In this document: positions 6,740 through 14,656 of the stretch, piece by piece | Layout of the letters: each line of letters starts with the position of its first letter | How positions within the stretch are numbered: the stretch's first letter is position 1 | Assembly (NCBI GenBank): GCA_002435335.1 | Contig: DJMI01000091.1 | Span: forward strand, 12,515 to 43,281 | Direction: 5' to 3' | DNA: 30,767 bases | Source: Nitrosomonas sp. UBA6494 | GTDB lineage: Bacteria > Pseudomonadota > Gammaproteobacteria > Burkholderiales > Nitrosomonadaceae | Position numbers and translations under genes: made by a program | The notes under the pieces: generated by a model | What the model saw: the letters and a program-made list of their open reading frames with translations, nothing else | What the model was told of the DNA's origin: nothing | The model's database searches: none

Positions 6740-8602
6740 TCAGTTGCATGCAACTTTCTTGGCACTCGATATGGATTTACCACGCATCTGACCCGCAGAT
6801 GCAATTTCAGCTCGAATTCTCGCCGTTGCAGCAGCCGTAGCCTCTTTATCCGCTTGTGAACGTGCGAATACGGCTTCTTTTGCCATCGTCTCAACCACCT
6901 CGCGCGTAGAAGCCGCTTCCAGAGCTTGCGATTCCAATTTAACCCTTTCTTGTAACGCCACTAACGCCGCCGACTCTTTCCGTGCTTTTTCCAGAGCAAT
7001 TCGAGTGGCTGTTTTTTCCGCTTCAAGCTGTGCTCTAGCCTTATTAGTCGCAATAATTTTCGCTTGCGCGCGAGTAATAGCCAAGCTGGTAATTTTCTGC
7101 TCAAGCTCAAGTCGTTCAGCAACCGCTTGTTTCGCATCCGCAATGGCTTGCGCACGAATTGCCGCATCATCTTGTAATCGCTGCTCCATATCGGCTTTTG
7201 CTGCCATATCTTGTGCAATCTGCCTATCAATTTCAGCTTTCTTTTCAACAGCAGCTTTTAACCGCATTTCCTCGTCTAACTTAGCTTTATTCGCAATCCG
7301 CGCAATTTTTTCTGATTCGGCATGCGCTTCCGCTTCACGAATGAGCGCTTCATCAAGCTTTATTCTCTTCTGATATTCTTTTTCTGCATTTGTCTCTTTT
7401 TTTTCTCTCTCAGCCGCAATTCGCTTAGCTTCTTTTTCCGCCAGCAGCGTCGCTTCAGCTGCAGCCAAAGTCTCGCTTTCGATTCGCAATTTTTGTTGCA
7501 CCTCGTCAAGCAATGCAGAATCAACTGCCAAGCGGGCTTTAATCGCTTCTGCAGCGGCAGTTTCTTTGTCAATAATGGCTTCAGCAAGCTCTGCCGCTTT
7601 TTTTTCCGCGTCGGCTTTTTCGCGAGCCGCAATCATCGCTTTCCTCTCCAAATCACTTCTTATTTTCGCTTGCTTTGCAGCATCCGCTTCGCTTTCAGCT
7701 CGCTCCGACGCAGCCTGCACTGCCATAGCTTCAGCTTTCAAGCGCTCTTCTTCCATCAACTTGGCTTGCTGTTCCACCTCTAGTTTGCGAGCTGCTTGTT
7801 CATGTATCTTTTGCTCTAACAACAAGCGGGCTTGCATTTCTTCCAGCGCTTTCTTTTCTGACCACTCACGCGCTTTGGCCAGCGCCACCGCCTGCTGCGA
7901 CGCATGAACTTTAGCTTTTTCAATTGCAACAGCAGCGGTTTCCGCTTCTACTTTCGCAAGCGCAGCCAAGCGTGCTTCATCTGCCAGCCGAGCGCGCACC
8001 TTAGCAGTCTCTGCAGCTTCAGCTTCTTTGCGTGCCGCAGCATGCGCTTCATCTAATGCAATTGCTTCTTGCTCAACACGCAACTGCGTCTTCTCGACTA
8101 TCGATGCCTCCGCCTTTACTTTTGCTTCCAGCAAAGCATGCAGCGCTTTCTCAGCCTTCATTTTTTCTTCTACAAGCATGCGCGCTTTTATTTCGAGCTC
8201 TCCACGCTGGCGAGCTTCTTGCATCGCCGCCGCTTCTGCTTTTGCACGAGAACGTGCATGTTCGGTCGCTAAAGCCTCTGCTTTAATCCTTGACTCGGCC
8301 GCCATCCTGGCATTGGCTTCAGCTCGCGCTCTCGCTTCAGCAGCCACTTTCGCGGCATTTTCTGCCTCTATCCGTTTGTGTGCTTCTTTAATAGCACTAT
8401 CTTCCGCACTTAAACGATCACGGAATGCTGTATTCAACAGCCTCCTAACCTCTTCTTCGGATGCAAACTGGGAATCTGTATTTTCCGAAGACTGCGATTG
8501 CACTGAATTTTCACTCGGTGCCGCTACGTCTTCACCAAGTTGCAATTCGGGAGGACCAGAAAATTTGCGCAATGAATCAAATAGACGTAACTTAAATGTC
8601 AT
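6740..8602 (-). CDS. Long alpha-helical 14-residue-repeat protein of unknown function
   Basis: I do not recognise this protein. From the ATG at 8600-8602 it has 620 residues; a TTG start 12 bp upstream (8614) is possible. Residues 1-62 are a short non-repetitive head (MTFKLRLFDSLRKF, then a Ser/Glu-rich linker). Residues 63-608 are 39 consecutive 14-residue units with no insertion or deletion, followed by a 12-residue basic tail ending KKVACN. The composition is mainly Ala, Glu, Lys, Arg and Leu, with no Pro or Trp-rich globular part, no signal peptide and no membrane segment, so a very long cytoplasmic helix or coiled coil is expected. It starts 148 bp after the fliR stop, with a hairpin between, so co-transcription with the flagellar genes is uncertain. 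TolA-like or cytoskeletal scaffold roles are possible but unsupported. Confidence 0.8.
   Translation of the reverse strand: MTFKLRLFDSLRKFSGPPELQLGEDVAAPSENSVQSQSSENTDSQFASEEEVRRLLNTAFRDRLSAEDSAIKEAHKRIEAENAAKVAAEARARAEANARMAAESRIKAEALATEHARSRAKAEAAAMQEARQRGELEIKARMLVEEKMKAEKALHALLEAKVKAEASIVEKTQLRVEQEAIALDEAHAAARKEAEAAETAKVRARLADEARLAALAKVEAETAAVAIEKAKVHASQQAVALAKAREWSEKKALEEMQARLLLEQKIHEQAARKLEVEQQAKLMEEERLKAEAMAVQAASERAESEADAAKQAKIRSDLERKAMIAAREKADAEKKAAELAEAIIDKETAAAEAIKARLAVDSALLDEVQQKLRIESETLAAAEATLLAEKEAKRIAAEREKKETNAEKEYQKRIKLDEALIREAEAHAESEKIARIANKAKLDEEMRLKAAVEKKAEIDRQIAQDMAAKADMEQRLQDDAAIRAQAIADAKQAVAERLELEQKITSLAITRAQAKIIATNKARAQLEAEKTATRIALEKARKESAALVALQERVKLESQALEAASTREVVETMAKEAVFARSQADKEATAAATARIRAEIASAGQMRGKSISSAKKVACN
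6779..8416 (-). repeat. 39 perfect-length 14-residue (42-bp) protein repeats
   Basis: The 546 residues divide exactly into 39 units of 14. Position 1 is Arg or Lys in 34 units, position 5 is Glu or Asp in 35, and position 8 is Ala in 28 and Ala, Leu or Ile in 37; position 12 is also often Ala. Typical units are RIKAEALATEHARS, RAKAEAAAMQEARQ and KVKAEASIVEKTQL. The units are diverged from each other, so this is an old expansion under selection for phase rather than recent copying. Fourteen residues equal two heptads, which fits a coiled coil with a basic residue in every second 'a' position. Confidence 0.9.
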
Positions 8603-8665
8603 AAATTTAACCAAACCATGAATAAATTCGCACCATTGATGGAATTAACAGTTTGAAACCAATTT

Positions 8666-8692
8666 ACCTGTTACTGTAGCAGGTTATTTTTT
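8666..8692 (+). terminator. Terminator-like hairpin between fliR and the repeat-protein gene
   Basis: ACCTGTTA and TAGCAGGT pair (with one G-T) around a 3-nt loop, followed on the plus strand by TATTTTTT. Read on the plus strand it looks like an intrinsic terminator, but no plus-strand gene lies close upstream; on the minus strand the stem is not followed by a T run. It may limit antisense transcription or mark the end of the fliR message through the stem alone. Confidence 0.35.
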
Positions 8693-8750
8693 ATTCTTAT
8701 TGCGAAAAAGAAGGGAAAATTACCTTGTTTTATGAGAATGTGGGCAGTAG

Positions 8751-9557
8751 CTAAAAATTTGAGAAGCCCATGAGTTCGCCAATGTTCAAGATTCCCATGA
8801 TCAAATTCAATCCATCGTGAACAAAATACTCAAGAATAGGTGCATAAAAAGGCATACTCAATGCTAAAACAAACAAACCGATTGACAGCGTCAGTGGAAA
8901 GCCAACTGCAAAAATATTCAATTGCGGCGCCACACGCGTCAGCACACCCAGAGCAAGGTTTGTAATCAGTAGCGCTGTCAATACAGGTAACGACAATTGC
9001 AAACCTGATTTAAAAACTTCCCCACCCCAATTTGCCAGTGTGCTGAATGTTGCGTCTGTTATTGCATCCAAGCCGACAGGCAAAGTATCGAAACTCTGAG
9101 AAATAAGTGCAATCAGCATTAAATGACCATCGATCGCAAGAAACGCCAAACTTGCAATCACCCCCATGAAGCGCCCAATCACATCGATCTGCCCTGAGCT
9201 TTGCGGATCGAAAAAAATTGCGAAACCCAGCCCCATCTGCAAACCGATCAGTTCTCCCGCCATTTCCACTGCCACAAACACAACACGCATGACAAACCCG
9301 ATTGCGGCACCGATCAATATTTGTTGTAACAAAATAATCAAACCGATACCGGAGGCTGGATCAATGTGCGGCATCGTTTTTTCTACTAATGGCATTACCA
9401 GAACAGTTATTAAGATAGCCAAACCCAGTTTTACCCTGATTGGCACGCTCGGATTACCCAAAATCGGGGAGGTGGCAATCAAAGCCAGAATTCTGCTCAG
9501 CGGCCATAAAAAGGCACCCAACAAAAAGTTTAATTCCGCTGTGGTAAAGCTGATCAT
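8751..9557 (-). CDS. fliR: Flagellar export gate protein FliR
   Basis: Inner-membrane subunit of the flagellar type III export gate (FliP5-FliQ4-FliR1). The 268 residues match the family (about 260) and show about six hydrophobic segments, with the conserved FliR pattern FFDPQSSGQIDVIGRF near the middle and NLALGVLTRVAPQLNIFAVGFPL towards the C-terminus, a FliR/EscT hallmark. ATG at 9555-9557. It is the last gene of the fliLMNOPQR run, 33 bp after fliQ. Confidence 0.96.
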   Translation of the reverse strand: MISFTTAELNFLLGAFLWPLSRILALIATSPILGNPSVPIRVKLGLAILITVLVMPLVEKTMPHIDPASGIGLIILLQQILIGAAIGFVMRVVFVAVEMAGELIGLQMGLGFAIFFDPQSSGQIDVIGRFMGVIASLAFLAIDGHLMLIALISQSFDTLPVGLDAITDATFSTLANWGGEVFKSGLQLSLPVLTALLITNLALGVLTRVAPQLNIFAVGFPLTLSIGLFVLALSMPFYAPILEYFVHDGLNLIMGILNIGELMGFSNF

Positions 9558-9590
9558 GCCACGCCGTCAATTTCCGGTTTATTACAGACA

Positions 9591-9863
9591 CTAGCCTACA
9601 GCTAGTAACGGAATACCGGCAAAGAGTCGTTGCATATAATCGGTCATTACGGTAATCATCCAGGGTCCGGCCAATACCATGACCAGAAACATTACCATTA
9701 ATTTCGGAATAAACGACAAAGTCATTTCGTTGATTTGCGTTGCTGCTTGAAAAATACTAACCAATAAACCGGTTATCAATGCAGATAGCAATAAAGGCGC
9801 AGAAACCATAAAAGTAATTTCCAATGCATGCCGTCCGATTGTCATCGCACCTTCTGGAGTCAT
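9591..9863 (-). CDS. fliQ: Flagellar export gate protein FliQ
   Basis: A 90-residue protein with two transmembrane hairpin segments (roughly 15-38 and 52-72) and the family signature LLISALITGLLVSIFQAATQ-like sequence followed by NEMTLSFIPK. Length and order after fliP are standard. The ATG at 9861-9863 follows a clear AGAGGA ribosome binding site with 8-nt spacing; it lies 13 bp after the fliP stop. Confidence 0.97.
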   Translation of the reverse strand: MTPEGAMTIGRHALEITFMVSAPLLLSALITGLLVSIFQAATQINEMTLSFIPKLMVMFLVMVLAGPWMITVMTDYMQRLFAGIPLLAVG

Positions 9864-9876
9864 CTTCAGTTTCCTC

Positions 9877-10710
9877 TTAAGTAAAAAAGCTTTGTGTCAA
9901 TGAGCCGATAATTAAGTGCCAGCCATCGACCAAAACAAAAAGCATTAATTTAAACGGTAGTGAAATAATCATGGGTGACAGCATCATCATACCCATCGCC
10001 ATCAGCACACTGGACACCACCAAGTCAATAATCAAGAATGGGATAAAAATCACAAAACCGATTTGGAATGCCGTTTTCAACTCGCTGGTAATATATGCGG
10101 GAACAAGGACTTTCAGTGGCACGTTATCACGACTCTCAAGCTCTTCATTACCGGAAATTTGCACAAACAACGCTAGATCAGTTTCCCTTGTTTGATGCAG
10201 CATAAATGATTTTAAAGGCACACTGGCAATCTCGGCCGCTTGCATGATATTTATCTTATCTTCTGCAAAGGGCACATAAGCATCGTTATAAACCTTGTCA
10301 ATCACAGGCGACATCACAAAGAAAGTCAAAAAAAGCGCCAGTCCCAGTAACACTTGATTCGGTGGTGATGATTGCGTACCCAATGCCATGCGCAGCAATG
10401 ACAAAACGATGATAATTCGTGTGAAACTGGACATCATCAGCACAACAGCGGGCAAAAAAGTTAATGACGTTAACAGTATCAGTGTCTGTAAGCTTAACGT
10501 ATAGGTTGCGCTTCCATCCGAATTGGGAATACTGGTAAAAGCTGGAAAACCGGATTTCTGTCCAAATGCCGGCAATGCGACAAAACCTACGCAGACAATT
10601 AAAATTTTTAAGCCATTACGTAACACAGCGTTTGCCACAAAATAGTTACGTACCGCCGCCAACATATACCGGAAGGAAAAGAGCAATTGATTTATCAATT
10701 TATTCAGCAT
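9877..10710 (-). CDS. fliP: Flagellar export gate protein FliP
   Basis: Core subunit of the export gate. The mature part is typical: LTSLTFLPAVVLMMSSFTRI, LLRMALGTQSSPPNQVLLGLALFLTFFVM, and a C-terminal MGMMMLSPMIISLPFKLMLF. I placed the start at the ATG at 10708-10710, which overlaps the end of fliO by 11 bp and gives 277 residues. An open frame continues to 10812 but would lie fully inside fliO. A further in-frame ATG at 10665 would give 262 residues, closer to the usual 245-260. The N-terminal hydrophobic stretch before AFGQ looks like the cleavable signal peptide known for FliP. No strong ribosome binding site decides between the two ATGs. Confidence 0.92.
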   Translation of the reverse strand: MLNKLINQLLFSFRYMLAAVRNYFVANAVLRNGLKILIVCVGFVALPAFGQKSGFPAFTSIPNSDGSATYTLSLQTLILLTSLTFLPAVVLMMSSFTRIIIVLSLLRMALGTQSSPPNQVLLGLALFLTFFVMSPVIDKVYNDAYVPFAEDKINIMQAAEIASVPLKSFMLHQTRETDLALFVQISGNEELESRDNVPLKVLVPAYITSELKTAFQIGFVIFIPFLIIDLVVSSVLMAMGMMMLSPMIISLPFKLMLFVLVDGWHLIIGSLTQSFFT

Positions 10711-11140
10711 GTTCTTTTTTGATACTTTGATCGAGACGGGCAGCAAATTCCTCGTTAGGTTTGTCGCCTTGCAAAATACCCATCTCTTGGAATAGTGGTT
10801 TTTCCATAACATGCAATTTATTTACTTGCCCTGGCGCTACGCCTAATACCAACCAAGTTTTCTCAATTTCCACTACCACCACCCGCTCCCGTTGACCAAC
10901 CCCGGTTGCCGCAATCACTTTAAGACTTCCGCTCGCCGTAGTCGGTATCAGTGCAAAACGCTTTGCAAACCAAGTTAAGCCGGCAATAATCGCCAGCACC
11001 AACACCAGCCCACCCATCATTTGCATCAGATTTTCGGTCGCCACTGCCGGAACCGGCGGTACGTAAGCTGGCTTGGCTGTTTCAGCCCACGCCGAACAAG
11101 AAACTACAAACATGAACAGCGTTAAAATTGGAGTCAACAT
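10700..11140 (-). CDS. fliO: Flagellar biosynthesis protein FliO
   Basis: A 146-residue membrane protein that assists assembly of the FliP ring. It has a probable signal segment (residues 1-19, ending AWAE), a Pro/Ala linker, one transmembrane helix near 43-60 (MMGGLVLVLAIIAGLTWFAK) and the FliO cytoplasmic part LKVIAATGVGQRERVVVVEI...WLVLGVAPGQV. It lies between fliN (8-bp gap) and fliP (11-bp overlap), the usual order. Confidence 0.93.
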   Translation of the reverse strand: MLTPILTLFMFVVSCSAWAETAKPAYVPPVPAVATENLMQMMGGLVLVLAIIAGLTWFAKRFALIPTTASGSLKVIAATGVGQRERVVVVEIEKTWLVLGVAPGQVNKLHVMEKPLFQEMGILQGDKPNEEFAARLDQSIKKEHAE

Positions 11141-11148
11141 GATTGCAT

Positions 11149-11661
11149 CTACCGATTGAGTTTCCGAATGCGCTCACTCGGGGTAATAATGTCAGTCAAT
11201 CGAATACCAAATTTATCGTTTACCACCACAACCTCACCCTGCGCGATCAAACAGCCGTTGACCAAAACATCCATCGGTTCACCGGCCATGCCATCCAATT
11301 CGACCACCGAGCCTTGTGCCAACTGCAACAAATTTTTTATCGCAATTTTGGTGCGCCCCAGTTCCACTGTCATTTGGACCGGAATATCAAGAATCAAATC
11401 AATGTCATGCCGTGCATGCTGCAATGCGTTATCCTTGGAGAATTCCTGAAATACTGTTGCAGTGGCGTTTTGCGCTCCCAGCAGTTGATTATTATTCTCC
11501 GTACTTTGCGTCGCAGCTTCTTGCTCGGCCATGGCTGCAGCCCAATCGTCAGCAGACGCTTCCTCAGCTTGAGTGTCTCCTGAAGTAGCTGCCGCTTGTT
11601 CCGCCATCGCGGCAGCCCAATCATCGGCTTCAGCTTGATCATTTGTTGTTGATTCTGACAT
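11149..11661 (-). CDS. fliN: Flagellar C-ring switch protein FliN with duplicated N-terminal motif
   Basis: C-ring component that binds FliH and takes part in switching. The C-terminal SpoA/SURF domain is complete: ILDIPVQMTVELGRTKIAIKNLL, GSVVELDGMAGEPMDVLVNG, IAQGEVVVVNDKFGIRLTDI. At 170 residues it is longer than the 137 of E. coli. The N-terminus carries the DDWAAAMAEQ element (E. coli FliN has a similar DDLWAEALSEQ) twice, 25 residues apart. ATG at 11659-11661, 17 bp after the fliM stop. Confidence 0.95.
   Translation of the reverse strand: MSESTTNDQAEADDWAAAMAEQAAATSGDTQAEEASADDWAAAMAEQEAATQSTENNNQLLGAQNATATVFQEFSKDNALQHARHDIDLILDIPVQMTVELGRTKIAIKNLLQLAQGSVVELDGMAGEPMDVLVNGCLIAQGEVVVVNDKFGIRLTDIITPSERIRKLNR
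11509..11634 (-). repeat. Duplicated DDWAAAMAEQ element in FliN
   Basis: Residues 10-26 and 35-51 of FliN are identical at 15 of 17 positions (ADDWAAAMAEQ core, ending AAT). The two copies are at 11584-11634 and 11509-11559. The corresponding segment of enteric FliN occurs once. Confidence 0.9.
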
Positions 11662-11678
11662 AGTTAAACTCCAATAAA

Positions 11679-12653
11679 TTACTCAACTTCCGATTGCGAA
11701 ATCAACGTATTCACCTTCAGTGCATAGCGCCCATTGATGGTGCCGTAACGGCAATCCATAACCGGAACACCGTCAACCCGCGCTGTTATCGTCTTTGGGA
11801 TTTCCAAGGGAACGATATCGCCCACTTGCATGCTCAAAATTTGCTCGAATGTGACTTTTGTATGCCCGATATTTGCCACCAGCTCCACTTCAGCCCCTTG
11901 TACCTGCTGGGTCATCAACTTAATCCAGCGCTTATCGACCTCCATGTGATCCCCTTGCAATGCGCTGTATAAAGTGTCGCGTATCGGCTCTACCATCGAA
12001 TAGGGAATACAAACATGAAACTTGCCGCCTTTATTTCCCATATCGATATCGAAACTGACCGTTACCACCACTTCGTTTGGAGTCGCTACCGAAGCAAACT
12101 GCGGATTCATTTCCGATCGGATATATTCATACTTGATCGGATATACCGATTTCCAAGACTTTTCATACTCCTCAAACACAACATTCAGCAATCGTTGAAT
12201 AATGCGTTGCTCCGTCAGCGTAAAATCCCTACCTTCAACCCTTGTGTGATAACGTCCGTCCCCACCGAATAAGTTGTCTACAATCAGAAAAATCAGATCG
12301 GGATCAAAAACGAGCAAGGCAGTACCTCGCAACGGTTTCATATGCACCATGTTGAGATTGGTTGGAACCACCAAATTGCGTACAAACTCGCTGAATTTGA
12401 TTACCTTGACAGGCCCAACCGCTATATCCACAGTACGACGCATGAAATTAAACAAACCGACCCGCAATAACCGCGCAAACCGCTCATTGATAATTTCATA
12501 AGTCGGCATACGTCCACGGACGATACGCTCCTGCGTACCGATGTTATAGGGACGAATCCCACCCTTATCCTCTTCCGGCGCGTCTTCACTCTCTCCCGTA
12601 GCACCTCGAAGGAGTGCATCAACTTCTTCTTGTGAGAGAAAATCTTCAGCCAT
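11679..12653 (-). CDS. fliM: Flagellar motor switch protein FliM
   Basis: C-ring protein that receives CheY-P and transmits the switch signal to FliG. The N-terminal CheY-binding peptide is LSQEEVDALL (6-15). The CheC-like middle domain follows, with the GGDGR motif near 130, and the C-terminal SURF domain is present. The 324-residue length is standard. ATG at 12651-12653; the gene lies 7 bp after fliL. Confidence 0.97.
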   Translation of the reverse strand: MAEDFLSQEEVDALLRGATGESEDAPEEDKGGIRPYNIGTQERIVRGRMPTYEIINERFARLLRVGLFNFMRRTVDIAVGPVKVIKFSEFVRNLVVPTNLNMVHMKPLRGTALLVFDPDLIFLIVDNLFGGDGRYHTRVEGRDFTLTEQRIIQRLLNVVFEEYEKSWKSVYPIKYEYIRSEMNPQFASVATPNEVVVTVSFDIDMGNKGGKFHVCIPYSMVEPIRDTLYSALQGDHMEVDKRWIKLMTQQVQGAEVELVANIGHTKVTFEQILSMQVGDIVPLEIPKTITARVDGVPVMDCRYGTINGRYALKVNTLISQSEVE

Positions 12654-12660
12654 TTGAACG

Positions 12661-13167
12661 TTACTGGATCACAAATGATGTAAACAGTACTTCACGAATA
12701 TCTTCCTGCCAGTCTTCGTTATCCATGGTTTTCCTAATCTCGTCGGCGATCTGCAGACTTAATTCTTGTTTGCCATTAATATCGGAAATTTCCGCCGCTT
12801 TCTTGCTGGAAAGCAACATCAATATCCGATTGCGTATTGCCGGCATTTGCTTGGCAATTTCCTGCACTACCTCGGTTTCTCTGGCTTTTACCGTCAAACC
12901 GACCTGTAAATATTGATTATTTTCTTCCGGTTGAAGATTAACGGTAAAAATATCAAGATCGATAAATGTCGTCGGTCTGAGCTTCGGTTTAGGCTTTACC
13001 GTCTCTTCGTCCTCATCGGCACTCGACATCTGCATGAAGTACCAGGTACCGCCAGCACCCGCACCTATTGCAAGGATGGCAACCAATAACATTATGATTA
13101 ATCCTTTTTTACTTTTCTTTCCTTCTTCGGCTGGAGCCGGTGCTGCTGCTGCACTAGATTTTGACAT
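12661..13167 (-). CDS. fliL: Flagellar basal body-associated protein FliL
   Basis: Single-pass inner-membrane protein that surrounds the stators. It has a Lys-rich cytoplasmic N-terminus, one transmembrane helix (about 25-45, GLIIMLLVAILAIGAGAGGTWYFM) and a periplasmic FliL domain with LDIFTVNL and LQVGLTVKA. The open frame reaches a GTG at 13176, but that codon overlaps the AAGGAG ribosome binding site (13176-13181); the ATG at 13165-13167 sits 8 nt after it and is the real start, giving 168 residues. It begins the fliLMNOPQR run. Confidence 0.95.
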   Translation of the reverse strand: MSKSSAAAAPAPAEEGKKSKKGLIIMLLVAILAIGAGAGGTWYFMQMSSADEDEETVKPKPKLRPTTFIDLDIFTVNLQPEENNQYLQVGLTVKARETEVVQEIAKQMPAIRNRILMLLSSKKAAEISDINGKQELSLQIADEIRKTMDNEDWQEDIREVLFTSFVIQ

Positions 13168-13415
13168 TTTGTACACTCCTTATTGAGACGAAATCTATTA
13201 TCGTTGACAAGAAGGGAAACCGATTTAGCAAATAACAGCAAAATATCGCCGTTATTTACAAATACCGCCGCATACAAAAATTGAGTAAAGTTGGAATACG
13301 GCGTACCGTAGTGGATGGTTATTTAGAAAATCGCTGAGCAGATCTGGTTTTGCATCATCTGTATTGCGGCCACTTTCATACACTATAGACGATGCAAAAA
13401 AAACAATTATGATAA
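13168..13415. other. fliK-fliL intergenic region
   Basis: 248 bp without a gene. It holds the strong fliL ribosome binding site, a 5-bp-stem palindrome TACGG-CGTA-CCGTA at 13297-13310 that could be an operator, and, just past fliK, an AT-only dyad (13405-13417) followed on the minus strand by eight T residues (13403-13396), a weak terminator candidate. A separate promoter for fliL is likely given the length, but I found no convincing sigma-54, sigma-28 or sigma-70 match. Confidence 0.5.
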
Positions 13416-14591
13416 TTATGCGTACGTATTGACCAGACCGTGATGCCTACTTGAAACAGTCGCAATTTCAACTGAGGCGGTAGCAACTTCTGTGGGACTA
13501 TCAGTTACGGAAACCGTATTTTTATTGAATTGCTGAGCTTGTTGCTGTTTATTTTCTTGTTGAAACGAGTCAGCACCCACCATTACATTGCCAAGTTGAA
13601 TGCCGCTTTCAGCCAACATCTCTCGTAACCGCGGCAAGGCATCTTGAATGGCATCTCTAACGGCGGGATGTTGCGACACGAATTGTGCGGTTGCCTGATC
13701 TTGCGAAATACTCAACATGACCTCAACAGGACCAAGATGCGCTGGGTTTAAATGAATTTCGGCTACTTGCGTTTGCTGAGAAGTCATCCAAACCACTTTT
13801 TGCGCCAATTCTTCCCCCCACCTTGCATGTCCGACAAGTGTACTGACATTAACTTTCTCGATCATTGTGGTATCTGCCAGAGTAGATGAGGTTATCGCAT
13901 TATTTAAGCCGAAGGATTGAACACTATCCACTTTATCTGGCATCGAAACGAACAGATCTCCAAAATTACGCTGCAGCGTATCATTACTCTCCACGATGAG
14001 CGGCAAAACTTTGTCGTATGCGGCAGATTTTTCCAGTTCGATTGACTGCAGAAGATTATCCGACAGCAAAGTTAAATTACTTTCTTCCAAGTTCTGCTGC
14101 ATTAATTTTTGCTGTAATAGCTGATTGTCCATCGGTAATGCGGAACTAGGCAATGACTCGTTGTTTTGAGAAACCAATGCCGATTGCTGTTGTATCATCG
14201 CAGCAATTGATGACACTGCGGTGATTGGGGTATTGATCACAGATGTATCCGGCATCAGCGATGCATCAATTTTATAGGCGCTGGCTGTATCATTCAGTAT
14301 CGTCTGCACCAAGCTCGTAACACTGCCCGGACTTGCGTCATCTGCCTGAGTTGAAGCACTCTCAATCGGTAAAGTTACAGCCACATTTTCAGATTGCTGA
14401 TCGGTATCTTTGTTTTGCTTGTCAGCCGCTGAGTGAGGCTCATTCGCCACTTCAGACACTTCTCTTTCCAAGATCTTTCCAAATTCTTCCGCAGCAGCAG
14501 GTTCTTTGCTATCGGAAAAGTCAGAATTTACCAAGCCGGCCACAGTGTCAGCCGGTGATTTGATTTGGGGCGCAACAGACATGTTTAACAT
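13416..14591 (-). CDS. fliK: Flagellar hook-length control protein FliK
   Basis: Exported molecular ruler that sets hook length and switches export specificity through FlhB. The 391 residues have a low-complexity, Gln/Ser-rich, poorly conserved N-terminal part and a C-terminal Flg_hook domain with AEIHLNPAHLGPVEVML and AVRDAIQDALPRLREMLAESGI. The ATG at 14589-14591 follows GAGAG at good distance; a second ATG lies three codons in. It is preceded by a near-consensus sigma-54 promoter and stands 65 bp after fliJ, so it can be transcribed separately from fliFGHIJ. Confidence 0.93.
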   Translation of the reverse strand: MLNMSVAPQIKSPADTVAGLVNSDFSDSKEPAAAEEFGKILEREVSEVANEPHSAADKQNKDTDQQSENVAVTLPIESASTQADDASPGSVTSLVQTILNDTASAYKIDASLMPDTSVINTPITAVSSIAAMIQQQSALVSQNNESLPSSALPMDNQLLQQKLMQQNLEESNLTLLSDNLLQSIELEKSAAYDKVLPLIVESNDTLQRNFGDLFVSMPDKVDSVQSFGLNNAITSSTLADTTMIEKVNVSTLVGHARWGEELAQKVVWMTSQQTQVAEIHLNPAHLGPVEVMLSISQDQATAQFVSQHPAVRDAIQDALPRLREMLAESGIQLGNVMVGADSFQQENKQQQAQQFNKNTVSVTDSPTEVATASVEIATVSSRHHGLVNTYA

Positions 14592-14629
14592 AAATTTTCT
14601 CTCATTGAGTGAAAGTCACAATTAATATA

Positions 14630-14645
14630 AGCAATTCTTGTACCA
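14630..14645 (-). promoter_or_regulatory. Sigma-54 (RpoN) promoter upstream of fliK
   Basis: Minus-strand sequence TGGTACAAGAATTGCT fits the -24/-12 consensus TGGYACR-N4-TTGCW at every defined position, with the strict GG-to-GC spacing. Relative to the strictest form (TGGCACG) it has T for C and A for G. It lies in the fliJ-fliK gap, so transcription would start near 14619, about 28 nt before the fliK start codon. The NtrC-type activator encoded at 21504-22817 is the obvious candidate regulator. Confidence 0.75.
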
Positions 14646-14656
14646 GTCATGAGTCA

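Noticed and set aside
7005..8621. Several long open frames on the plus strand opposite the repeat-protein gene (for example 8028-8621)
   Set aside because: They are antisense shadows of the Ala/Glu/Lys-rich repeats, which lack stops in other frames; the encoded sequences are Ser/Ala/Cys-rich with no recognisable domain.
10711..10812. N-terminal extension of FliP
   Set aside because: It overlaps fliO coding sequence and encodes a basic stretch unlike any FliP N-terminus.
13238..13250. Sigma-54-like GGCGATATTTTGC on the minus strand upstream of fliL
   Set aside because: The GG-to-GC spacing is one base too short, which normally abolishes sigma-54 recognition, and the rest of the -24 box is poor.
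13240..13262. Possible sigma-28 promoter upstream of fliL (GGCGATAT on the minus strand)
   Set aside because: Only the -10 part is partly matched; there is no TAAA at the required distance upstream.
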